The notes under the pieces are model-generated. The model was not told the origin of the DNA, ran no database searches, and was given only the letters and a program-made list of their open reading frames with translations. Shown here in pieces: positions 1 through 6,207 of a stretch of DNA of 11,933 nt. How positions within the stretch are numbered: the first letter of the stretch is position 1; every line of letters begins with the position of its first letter. Origin of the DNA: Phycisphaerales bacterium (GTDB taxonomy: Bacteria > Planctomycetota > Phycisphaerae > Tepidisphaerales > Tepidisphaeraceae); NCBI GenBank assembly GCA_028288905.1, contig JAQGHJ010000236.1, forward strand, positions 1 through 11,933. The letters run 5' to 3'. The translations under genes and the position numbers were made by a program.

Positions 1-1482
1 GATTCCGAGCAGGTTCAGCCCGCCCGGCCCGCCGCCACCGATCCCGCCGACGCTCGCCCGGGCCTCGTCGCTGTACCGGTACCGGGTGTCCATCAGCCCG
101 AACAGCATCAGCAGCCCGACCGGCAGCCCGGCCCCGCCCATGAACCCGATCGCGGCGAACACCGGCCGACGGTCCTTGTCCGGCTTGGCGACCGACCCGG
201 TGTTCACCACCTTGGCCAGCACCGTCTGGTCCTTGCGGAACTGGAAGTCCCGCAGGTCGGTCGCGATCTGGGCGCTGAGGACGCGGTCGGCGGCGATGTC
301 GGTCTGGGCCTCACGGATCTGGTTCCCGACCTCCCGGAGCCGGGCGGCCAGGGCCTGCTTCTTCTCGATCTCCGCCATCAACCGCTTTTCGCTCTCACGG
401 AGGTAGGTCACGTCCTTCGGGACGAGGCTGCCGCTCATGCCGTCTAGGCCCCAGCGGATCACGTACTTTGAGGCGAGGTCGTCGGCGCGCTTGGTGATGA
501 CGGCGTTGAGATTCTCCACCTCGCGGCGGCGGTCCATCACGGAACTGTGCCGCTCGCCCAAGCGGGCGACCAGGCTCGTGACGACCAGCTGGATCTCGTT
601 CCGGGCCTTGACGTTGTTCGCGATCGTGCTGTCGACCAGCGCCCAGTCCTCGGGGGTGACGGTGCGGAACCCGCCGGCCTTCGCCTGCTCGACCGCCGCG
701 ATCGACTCGCGGACCTGGCTGAGCACCTTCTCCTTGTCAACCAGTTCGGCCTCGATGTACCGGACCTGGGACGGGTCGCCGTCGCTCTGCTTGGCCAGGT
801 TCTGGACCAGCTGCCCCTTCGTCGAGATCCGCTGCGCCACCTCTCGGTCGCGGGTTTTGAGGGCGGCGATCCGGGCGTCGAGGTTCAGCGCGTCAGCCTT
901 GTCGTAGTCGGCCTTGTACGCGTCGATCAGCGACCCGACGGCGGCCGGGCAGACGGCGGCGGCGTCCGGGGCGTTGTCGGCGAACCCGACCGTGATGATC
1001 ATCGTGCTGCCGCGGGCGGGGGCGACGGTCAGCTTGTCCTGGAACGCCCCGATGGTCGCCTCGTTCACCGGCCCGGGCCGGACCTTCTGCCACCGCGGGT
1101 CCTTCATGGCCTGCTTGACGAGCGTGTCGCTCATCAGCTTCGCCATCTGGGACTGGATGTACGCCGAGAACATCACCATCACCTTGTCGCCGTCCTGCTG
1201 GGTGATGACGGGGCGGATCTCGATCATGCCCTCGGCCTTCTGGGCCGGCTTCTGGCTGAGGTACCCGGCGACGGCGCCCCCGGCCGCCCCGACCAGCCCG
1301 AGGACGAACGCCAGCAGGTACCGCCCGCGGAGCAGCTTGTGCACCTTGCGGAGGGGATTCTCTTCGGCCCCGGCGGCCGGGCCGCCGGCGTGGAACCCGC
1401 CGAGCCCGCCGCCCATGCCGGGCACGACCGGCTGCATCGGGAGCCCGCCGCCGAGGGTGGAGAGTTGGATCTCGTTGCTCAT
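1..1482 (-). CDS. Wzz/GumC-like polysaccharide chain-length / export protein (3' end beyond window)
   Basis: The 494 visible codons run open to the left edge, so the C-terminus is missing. A Gly/Pro-rich N-terminal tail (about residues 10-40) is followed by a first membrane segment (about 54-75). A long, charged, helical periplasmic region comes next, then a second membrane segment (about 438-464) starting at RRPVF and leading into DTRYRYSDEA. The last visible residues are LNLLGI. Two membrane helices bracketing a large coiled periplasmic domain is the Wzz/GumC (polysaccharide co-polymerase) layout. In that family the protein sets polymer length at the inner membrane. The post-TM2 sequence resembles the junction seen before a fused BY-kinase domain in Wzc-type proteins, but any kinase lies outside the window. 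The ATG at 1482 has only a weak purine-rich stretch (GAGAAGAA) upstream. A terminator at 1684-1719 separates it from the upstream genes, so it probably has its own promoter. Confidence 0.82.
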   Translation of the reverse strand, partial: MSNEIQLSTLGGGLPMQPVVPGMGGGLGGFHAGGPAAGAEENPLRKVHKLLRGRYLLAFVLGLVGAAGGAVAGYLSQKPAQKAEGMIEIRPVITQQDGDKVMVMFSAYIQSQMAKLMSDTLVKQAMKDPRWQKVRPGPVNEATIGAFQDKLTVAPARGSTMIITVGFADNAPDAAAVCPAAVGSLIDAYKADYDKADALNLDARIAALKTRDREVAQRISTKGQLVQNLAKQSDGDPSQVRYIEAELVDKEKVLSQVRESIAAVEQAKAGGFRTVTPEDWALVDSTIANNVKARNEIQLVVTSLVARLGERHSSVMDRRREVENLNAVITKRADDLASKYVIRWGLDGMSGSLVPKDVTYLRESEKRLMAEIEKKQALAARLREVGNQIREAQTDIAADRVLSAQIATDLRDFQFRKDQTVLAKVVNTGSVAKPDKDRRPVFAAIGFMGGAGLPVGLLMLFGLMDTRYRYSDEARASVGGIGGGGPGGLNLLGI

Positions 1483-1683
1483 CGAAGTTCTTCTCGCGTA
1501 GGCGGCCCGCGCCGAGCGGGACGCCGGCTCGCTGCGCGGGGTCGTCCGTCGTGCGGTTCGGTGGGTCCGGACGCGGTCCGGCACGGGGCCCATCGCTGGC
1601 CCGCGCCGTCGTCCCGACCCACCCTCATCTTCGGTCGATCCGCCCCCCCGCAGTAGCGCCGGGAGGCAGCCGATCTACAACCC
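1483..1683 (-). promoter_or_regulatory. Leader region of the Wzz-like gene, GC-rich and structured
   Basis: About 200 bases lie between the intrinsic terminator and the ATG at 1482, with no credible ORF. A promoter for the Wzz-like gene should lie here because the terminator blocks read-through, but I see no convincing -35/-10 or sigma-54 pair. The stretch holds a perfect 6-bp inverted repeat (CCGGAC, 3-base loop, GTCCGG) at 1567-1581 and other GC-rich self-complementary stretches. The transcript leader could therefore be folded. The regulatory role is inferred from position only. Confidence 0.35.
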
Positions 1684-1719
1684 AAAAAAAGGGCGGCCGG
1701 CAAGTTTGTTGCCGACCGC
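1684..1719 (-). terminator. Rho-independent terminator after the EpsI-like gene
   Basis: Read on the minus strand, an 11-bp stem (arms 1709-1719 and 1693-1703, one G-T wobble) encloses a 5-base loop (1704-1708). Two C residues and then seven uninterrupted T residues (complement of 1684-1690) follow. It begins 34 bases past the stop codon of the EpsI-like gene (1753). There is no matching T-run for the plus strand, so it acts on the leftward transcript. It is the only textbook intrinsic terminator in the window. Confidence 0.88.
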
Positions 1720-1723
1720 GTCA

Positions 1724-1738
1724 CTTTACGATGTAAAG
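1724..1738. repeat. Short perfect palindrome CTTTAC-GAT-GTAAAG
   Basis: Two 6-base arms (1724-1729 and 1733-1738) are perfectly inverted around a 3-base centre. The palindrome sits between the stop of the EpsI-like gene and the intrinsic terminator. It is AT-rich in a GC-rich setting and has the size and symmetry of a dimeric-repressor operator. It could equally be a small extra hairpin ahead of the terminator. No regulator gene is in the window, so function is open. Confidence 0.4.
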
Positions 1739-1752
1739 ACGGCCCGTCAAGG

Positions 1753-2445
1753 CTAAATTCCCGCCGGCCCCAACGTCGCGATCACGCCGGCGTTGGCGGC
1801 GATCAACTGGGCGAACATCTTGTCCCGCCACGCCGGATCGCCGTCCCGCGGCTCCTCGAACACCACCTGGATCTGGGCCGACCCGTAGTGCCGGCGCTGG
1901 TAGTCGCCGCTGGCTTGGCGGACCGGGTCCATGTCCGGCACGACGCCCCGGCCCGGCAGCACGAAGAAGTTGTACACGACCGTGCGCGACGGGCGGAGCA
2001 TTGACCCGGACTCGAAGTGGTACTCCATCCCGCTAATCGGTCCGGCCACGCCGGGGACGACCCAGGTCCGAGGGGTCTGCGACACCTGCGGCATGCCGTT
2101 GTTCGGGTAGCAGTTCGGCGGGTAGTGCCCACTCATGTAGGTCGGGTCCGTGCACTGGACGACGAGCAGCCGGACCGGGGCGTGGACCCGGTCGGAGGGG
2201 TTGCTGTACTTGCGGCAGAAGTGGGCGTTCGGCTTCAACAGCGCGATCGCCCCGGCCGGCAGCGGCTCGTCCCGTCCGGCCCAGTCGCCCACCGCGGCCG
2301 GCCACGCGTCGATCGCCGCCTTTGCCGCCCGGTGAAAGGGGGCCGCGTCCTGAGGCTTCGCGTGATTGCCGTTGTCCCAGACGACCCCGCCGAGCACGCC
2401 GAGGCAAAGGGCGGGGGCGGCGACGATGGAGAGGAAGGAGCGCAT
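1753..2445 (-). CDS. epsI: EpsI-like exosortase-associated protein
   Basis: The protein is 230 residues from the ATG at 2445. A hydrophobic N-terminal segment (about residues 4-23) would anchor it in or export it across the inner membrane. It is followed by the EpsI-family opening AVGDWAG (51-57), a central VRLLVVQC strand (91-98), and GHYPPNCYPNNGMPQ (106-120), with Cys112 at the place of the family's conserved Cys-x-Pro region. Later VVYNFFVLPG (156-165) matches the second half of the domain. EpsI proteins accompany or are fused to exosortases; their exact chemistry is not settled. Here the gene follows the exosortase by 114 bases and is the last gene before a terminator, which fits a functional pair. 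An in-frame TTG at 2481 would add 12 residues but runs into the junction repeat, so I prefer the ATG. No clear Shine-Dalgarno precedes it. Confidence 0.75.
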   Translation of the reverse strand: MRSFLSIVAAPALCLGVLGGVVWDNGNHAKPQDAAPFHRAAKAAIDAWPAAVGDWAGRDEPLPAGAIALLKPNAHFCRKYSNPSDRVHAPVRLLVVQCTDPTYMSGHYPPNCYPNNGMPQVSQTPRTWVVPGVAGPISGMEYHFESGSMLRPSRTVVYNFFVLPGRGVVPDMDPVRQASGDYQRRHYGSAQIQVVFEEPRDGDPAWRDKMFAQLIAANAGVIATLGPAGI

Positions 2446-2467
2446 GGGAGGGGCAATAACGAAGCAA

Positions 2468-2526
2468 GAAGCTAGGAGCAAGAAGCGATGCCGAGGACAG
2501 AATATCCTACCCCAGCTCCCAGCTTC
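2468..2526. repeat. Junction inverted repeat a (exosortase/EpsI gap)
   Basis: The arms at 2468-2479 and 2515-2526 match at 11 of 12 positions when one is reversed and complemented (GAAGCTAGGAGC against GAAGCTGGGAGC). The loop is 35 bases. Related words (GAAGC, AAGAAGC, CTTCTAGCT) recur on both flanks from 2461 to 2538, so each side looks like a string of degenerate short repeats. The element fills most of the 114-bp gap between the exosortase stop and the EpsI-like start. Confidence 0.6.
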
Positions 2527-2559
2527 CGCCTTCTAGCTACGACGCGGCCGCCGGCCGCG

Positions 2560-3507
2560 TTAGGCCGCCAGCGTGTACTTCATCACCGGCACGGTCGCCC
2601 ACCGTAGCAGGCGAATCACGCCGAGCAGGATCAGGAACGAGACGGGCAACATCAGCCACCCGCTGTAGTCGTGGAACGTCTGGCCGGCCGAGCGCGACCC
2701 GTACCCGTAGATCAGGGCGTTGGGCACGATGCGCACGACGTTGCACAAAATCGCGCTCGCCGGGCTGGCCAGCAGGACGATGAACCGCACCGCGTTCCGC
2801 AGCGGCAGCCCGAAGCTGAACGCGTACGACACCAGGATCAGGGCGAATACCATCCGCAGGCCGTTGCAGGCCTCGACGATCATCACCTCTTCGTGGTTCA
2901 CGACGAGCTTGCACCCCTCCCGCAGGACCGGGACGCCGGCCACCTCGAGCACCGCCTGCGAAACTTCCGCCGTCCACGTCTGGAGCGGCTGGGCAATCTT
3001 GATCCGGTAGTGGGGCGGTACGGGGACGAGGAACAGCAGCACTGCGACGGCCGGGAAGAACCGGAACAGCGCGTGCTTGCCGAGCACCGACAGCAGGCAC
3101 CCGACGAGCACCATGACCGCCCCGGCGTGCCACAGCGTCTGGTACCCGCGGTAGTAGCCCAGCGCGTGGACCGACCACCCGCACAGGGCGACGGCGACGC
3201 CGATCGGCGTGCCGATCGGCTTGCAGTGGCGGATCCGCAGCCGGCGGGCGAACACCATCCACAGCGCGACGATCGGGACGAGGAAGATGTGGCTGTACTC
3301 GGCCTCGTTGTACGCCAGCGAAAACATGTCCCGCCACGCGTCGCCGGTCGCAAGCACGCCAAGGGCCCCGAGCCCCGCCGCCGCCGCCACGTGGGTGTAG
3401 GTCCACCGCTCGATCCGCAGCCGCCGGAGCGGGTGGTAACGAGCCGTCCGCCGGCTCGGCAGGGAGGCGGAGCCGAGCGGGGCGAGGTTGGTGGGGACGG
3501 CGGTCAT
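2560..3507 (-). CDS. Exosortase (transmembrane cysteine transpeptidase family)
   Basis: This is a 315-residue polytopic membrane protein with about eight hydrophobic segments. Family hallmarks appear in order: YSHIFLVPIVALW (71-83) near the start; the catalytic block VEACNGLRM (211-219) with Cys214; NVVRIVPN (256-263) with Arg259; and FHDYSGWL (278-285) with His279. Cys, Arg and His are the conserved catalytic residues of exosortases, which cleave C-terminal sorting tails such as PEP-CTERM and pass the protein on to a surface anchor. All three are intact, so it is probably active. It is followed by an EpsI-like gene and preceded by a glycosyltransferase, the usual exosortase/EPS setting. No substrate with a sorting tail is visible in the window. 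The start is the ATG at 3507; an in-frame GTG at 3660 would add 51 residues read through the junction repeat and is rejected. No strong ribosome-binding site is seen. Confidence 0.9.
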   Translation of the reverse strand: MTAVPTNLAPLGSASLPSRRTARYHPLRRLRIERWTYTHVAAAAGLGALGVLATGDAWRDMFSLAYNEAEYSHIFLVPIVALWMVFARRLRIRHCKPIGTPIGVAVALCGWSVHALGYYRGYQTLWHAGAVMVLVGCLLSVLGKHALFRFFPAVAVLLFLVPVPPHYRIKIAQPLQTWTAEVSQAVLEVAGVPVLREGCKLVVNHEEVMIVEACNGLRMVFALILVSYAFSFGLPLRNAVRFIVLLASPASAILCNVVRIVPNALIYGYGSRSAGQTFHDYSGWLMLPVSFLILLGVIRLLRWATVPVMKYTLAA

Positions 3508-3523
3508 AGGGAAGTAGTTAACA

Positions 3524-3637
3524 GTCCTTTGTCCTTGGGCCCTATCACACGGCCCCCGAAACGGGTGGTGTCGCACGACTCGACGACCCCCGTTCACCCC
3601 GCCTCGCGCCGCTGACAATGGATCAAGGACGAAGGAC
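3524..3637. repeat. Junction inverted repeat b (WecG-fusion/exosortase gap)
   Basis: The arms at 3524-3537 (GTCCTTTGTCCTTG) and 3624-3637 (CAAGGACGAAGGAC) are complementary at 13 of 14 positions, with an 86-base loop. Each arm is itself a near-tandem repeat of GTCCTT. The arms lie 16 bases from each neighbouring gene (exosortase start 3507, upstream stop 3654), so the repeat brackets the whole 146-bp gap. Confidence 0.6.
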
Positions 3638-3653
3638 CAATGACCTATCGAAA

Positions 3654-5783
3654 TCACCACGCCGCTGCCACGGGCATCGGCATCATCCGGGGGGCGGCCG
3701 TGACGTAGCGGTCAACTGTGGTTTGGTCGGCCCGGACGGCGGCCTCGCCGCAGACGAGGGACCGGACCACGACGGCGCCCGCCTCGATCGACGCCCCGTC
3801 CAGCACGACCGAGTCGTGGATGCGGGCGCCGGGCGACACCCGCGCCCCGGGCTCGACCAGGGCGAACGCCGGCGACCAGTCCTCGGCCAGTGGGTCGGTC
3901 GTCATCGATTTGCCGGCCCGCCGTCGGTGGTGGAGCCGCAGGGCACGAAGGTAGTCCTCCAGCCCGCGGATCGGCAGCCCGGTCGGGCGGCGGCGGCGCA
4001 TCACGCGGACGTCGAACCGGGCGGCGATGCCCGGCATCGCCTGCTCCTTCATGTCGTGGTAGCCGGCCGTGTTGATGTGCCGGACCGTCTTGCACGCCAG
4101 CAGCTGCACGCCGCTCGGCGTCCCGTCGTCGTGGGCGACGAGGTTCACGTCCCCGCCCTGTTTGGCCAGGGCCGCGGTGATGGCCGCCAGCGGGTCCAGC
4201 AGCACCTGGCAGGCGTTGGCGACGAGCACGAAGTCGTCGTCGGCGTAGTCGGCCGTCACGTCCCGCAGCACGCCGGCGGTGCCGCGGTACTCGCTCAGGT
4301 CCTTCTCGACCCGGAACGTACCGAAGTACTTGTCGGCCGCGCTGACCGGCTCGCGGGCGGCGCGGTTGACGAGTACGCGGACGGGCAGCTTGTCCAGCCC
4401 GGCGAGTCGGGCCACCTCGCCGCCCTGGGCCAGCCAGAAGTTCAACAGCGACCCGTGCTCGTCGTCCAGCGGCATGTCCAAGACCGAGCGGCCGGTGGCG
4501 GCCGACAGCGGGCTGGGGCGGACCGCGCCGCCGAGCAGGATCAGCGCCCGGAGCCGCTTGAGGATGTCGTCGACCGAATGGGTCGTCCCGCGGGCGGCGC
4601 GGGAGGCCTGGGGTTGCGGCGCGGGAACGTGGGAGGCAACGGCGTCGGACACGAGTACCGGGTCGGTAGCAAGAAGGGCGGCGATCGCGGCCGGTTCGCG
4701 GTCGCCGCCCGACGCGAGGGCATCCCCCGCCGTCAATGTGGCGCCGACGGGCAGGGCGACCGCGACGTCACGGGCCACGAGCGACGCTGTGGCGGCCGCC
4801 GGCTCAGGGGCGGACGCATGCGGAGCGGCGGCTGGCGAATGTGCCACGGCCGCGGCACCCGTCTCTGGAACGTCGGTACCCGACTGCTTCGGCCGGCCGA
4901 GCCGATTCGGCACCCCGCGGTACGCCGCCGCCGCCAGCAGGCGGAGGGCGAACGGGACGCCGGACACGAGGTACCGTTTCCACAGCTTGCTCGGCTCGTG
5001 GACCAGCCGGTGGACCCACTCCAGGCCGGTCCGCTGCATCCACCGCGGGGCCCGCGGCGTTTGGCCGGCCAGGAAGCTGAACGAGTTGCCGACGCCCAGC
5101 CACCACGCCCGCGGCAGGGCCGACCGCAGCCGGACGGTCGTCCGCTCCTGCTTCGGCGCGCCCAGCGCCACCCAGACGATGTCCGGGGCGGCGGCGGTGA
5201 TCGCCTGTTCCAACTCGGCCCATAGCTTTTCGCTGTGCTCGAACCCCATCGGGGGGACGTGGATGCCGGCGATGCGCAGGTGGGGGAACTTAGCCCGCAG
5301 CACGGCGGCGGCCCCGTCGGCGGCTCCGGGGGACCCGCCGAGCAGGAAGATGGATCGCCCGCGGGCGGCGGCCGCCGCGTTCAGCGTCGTGATGAGGTTC
5401 GACCCGGCCACCCGCTCCGGCACCCGGTCGCCCTGAAGCCGACCGGCCCAAAGGACCGGCATGCCGTCCGGCACGGCCAAGTCGGCCTCCGACACCAAAG
5501 CATCGAACTGGAGGTCCCGGCGGCACCGGTAGAGGTAATCTAAATTGACGGTGCAGACCATGCCGCCGCGGCCGTCGTCCAACTCGGCCAGGATGTGCTC
5601 GATCACGTGGGCTTCCGTGATCGCGTGGAGTTCTACGCCCTCGATGTCGACCACGGGAAGGCGGGCGGCCCGGGGCGACTGGACCGCGCGACGACGGGCG
5701 GGCCGCCGGGACGTCTGCCGAGCAGACGGCCCGGCGACCTCCCCTTCCCACGACGGTTCATCGTACCGACGGAACATAGCCAT
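3654..5783 (-). CDS. WecG/TagA/CpsF glycosyltransferase fused to a degenerate nucleotidyltransferase and hexapeptide tail
   Basis: The protein is 709 residues. Residues 44-290 are a WecG/TagA domain with TVNLDYLY (78-85), the putative catalytic Asp in VPDGMPV (Asp106), RVAGSNL (124-130), FLLGGSPG (146-153) and ALGAPKQE (206-213). These enzymes add a second sugar (ManNAc-type) to a lipid-linked precursor at the inner membrane. An Ala/Pro-rich linker (about 296-400) leads to residues 411-615, which follow the plan of sugar-phosphate nucleotidyltransferases: LILLGG (414-419), YRGTAGVLRD (499-508), INTAGY (570-575) and LEDYLRAL (608-615). The GxGTR loop, signature Lys and metal-binding Asp are replaced (AVRPS, GRS, ANACQ). 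Residues 641-690 are hexapeptide repeats. ATG 5783 has GGAAGA six bases upstream, the best ribosome site here. An AT-rich 424-bp gap precedes it, so a promoter is plausible. The glycosyltransferase call is firm; the inactive second domain is inferred from motif loss. Confidence 0.85.
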   Translation of the reverse strand: MAMFRRYDEPSWEGEVAGPSARQTSRRPARRRAVQSPRAARLPVVDIEGVELHAITEAHVIEHILAELDDGRGGMVCTVNLDYLYRCRRDLQFDALVSEADLAVPDGMPVLWAGRLQGDRVPERVAGSNLITTLNAAAAARGRSIFLLGGSPGAADGAAAVLRAKFPHLRIAGIHVPPMGFEHSEKLWAELEQAITAAAPDIVWVALGAPKQERTTVRLRSALPRAWWLGVGNSFSFLAGQTPRAPRWMQRTGLEWVHRLVHEPSKLWKRYLVSGVPFALRLLAAAAYRGVPNRLGRPKQSGTDVPETGAAAVAHSPAAAPHASAPEPAAATASLVARDVAVALPVGATLTAGDALASGGDREPAAIAALLATDPVLVSDAVASHVPAPQPQASRAARGTTHSVDDILKRLRALILLGGAVRPSPLSAATGRSVLDMPLDDEHGSLLNFWLAQGGEVARLAGLDKLPVRVLVNRAAREPVSAADKYFGTFRVEKDLSEYRGTAGVLRDVTADYADDDFVLVANACQVLLDPLAAITAALAKQGGDVNLVAHDDGTPSGVQLLACKTVRHINTAGYHDMKEQAMPGIAARFDVRVMRRRRPTGLPIRGLEDYLRALRLHHRRRAGKSMTTDPLAEDWSPAFALVEPGARVSPGARIHDSVVLDGASIEAGAVVVRSLVCGEAAVRADQTTVDRYVTAAPRMMPMPVAAAW

Positions 5784-5895
5784 CCGATTCTTCCTTCGTC
5801 CGGTAACGACTCAATAGCCCTAAAGCGACCTTACCCGCAAACTCATCCCGCGGCAGTACCGTCAAAAATACCTGACAACGCGAGCGGCCCTTAGT

Positions 5896-5916
5896 CAGTA
5901 ATTCGCCAGTAATTCG
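5896..5916 (-). promoter_or_regulatory. Tandem 10-mer with 11-bp period, possible response-regulator site
   Basis: On the minus strand the word CGAATTACTG occurs twice with one base between copies (plus-strand 5896-5905 and 5907-5916). The period is therefore 11 bp, one helical turn. It lies 113 bp upstream of the WecG-fusion ATG. Direct repeats at 11-bp spacing are the binding layout of OmpR/PhoB-type response regulators. The repeat is seen directly; the regulatory role is inferred from spacing and position. Confidence 0.4.
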
Positions 5917-6113
5917 TCTTTTATGGCTTGATAAATCGTTATTTCTAAGCACAGGCACAACATCACATGGTCCAGGTCGTTACGGTCTAATATCGGATTC
6001 GCATTGGCGTTTTGCAATCCAGCCTTGCTGCTTAGCGGCAGGCAAAGTCGGTGCCGAGTTCGCTCCGCTCGTTACTCTGGCGACACCTTCTCGGCGGAAT
6101 GCTTTTCAGGTGC

Positions 6114-6130
6114 TAATTTCAGCGAAATTA
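6114..6130. repeat. Perfect inverted repeat TAATTTC-AGC-GAAATTA
   Basis: Seven-base arms (6114-6120 and 6124-6130) surround a 3-base centre, 78 bases past the GT2 stop codon. It is AT-rich, with no T-run following on the minus strand, so it is not a standard terminator. It could be an operator or a small mRNA 3'-end hairpin. Confidence 0.4.
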
Positions 6131-6169
6131 CCGAACTGGGCAGTTTCTAGTATCAAAATTTCTACTTCT

Positions 6170-6186
6170 TGCGAAGATCTTTCGCA
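6170..6186. repeat. Short hairpin just after the GT2 stop codon
   Basis: Arms TGCGAA (6170-6175) and TTCGCA (6181-6186) flank a 5-base loop, starting 21 bases past the stop of the GT2 gene on the minus strand. The following minus-strand sequence is A-rich rather than T-rich, so intrinsic termination is doubtful. It may be a weak or processing 3' hairpin. Confidence 0.35.
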
Positions 6187-6207
6187 GGGCAGTACGGGGA
6201 AAGTGAC

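Larger units (their letters stand above)
5784..6207. other. 424-bp AT-richer intergenic region upstream of the WecG fusion
   Basis: Base composition drops visibly (27 G/C of 60 in 5941-6000) against neighbours at about two-thirds G+C. I find no credible gene. A 66-codon minus-strand ORF (5758-5958) overlaps the WecG start, begins with GTG and resembles nothing I know. The gap holds an 11-bp-period direct repeat (5896-5916) and two short perfect inverted repeats (6114-6130, 6170-6186). It is the natural place for the end of the upstream transcript and an internal promoter for the WecG fusion, exosortase and EpsI-like genes, but no consensus promoter is convincing. It could also be the scar of an insertion or transfer. 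Confidence 0.5.

Noticed and set aside
3618..5225. Long plus-strand ORF of 535 codons, and similar plus-strand ORFs at 547-1656, 2671-3615 and 7972-8982
   Set aside because: They lie opposite clear minus-strand genes, are rich in Arg/Gly/Pro/Asp with no domain, and are expected antisense shadows at high G+C.
5758..5958. 66-codon minus-strand ORF overlapping the WecG-fusion start
   Set aside because: GTG start without a ribosome site, no recognisable motif, and it overlaps a confident gene; most likely chance in the AT-richer gap.
5800..6030. Sigma-70 or sigma-54 promoter for the WecG block
   Set aside because: Several TTG and AT-rich words occur on the minus strand, but no -35/-10 pair with correct spacing and no GG/GC sigma-54 pair stood out.
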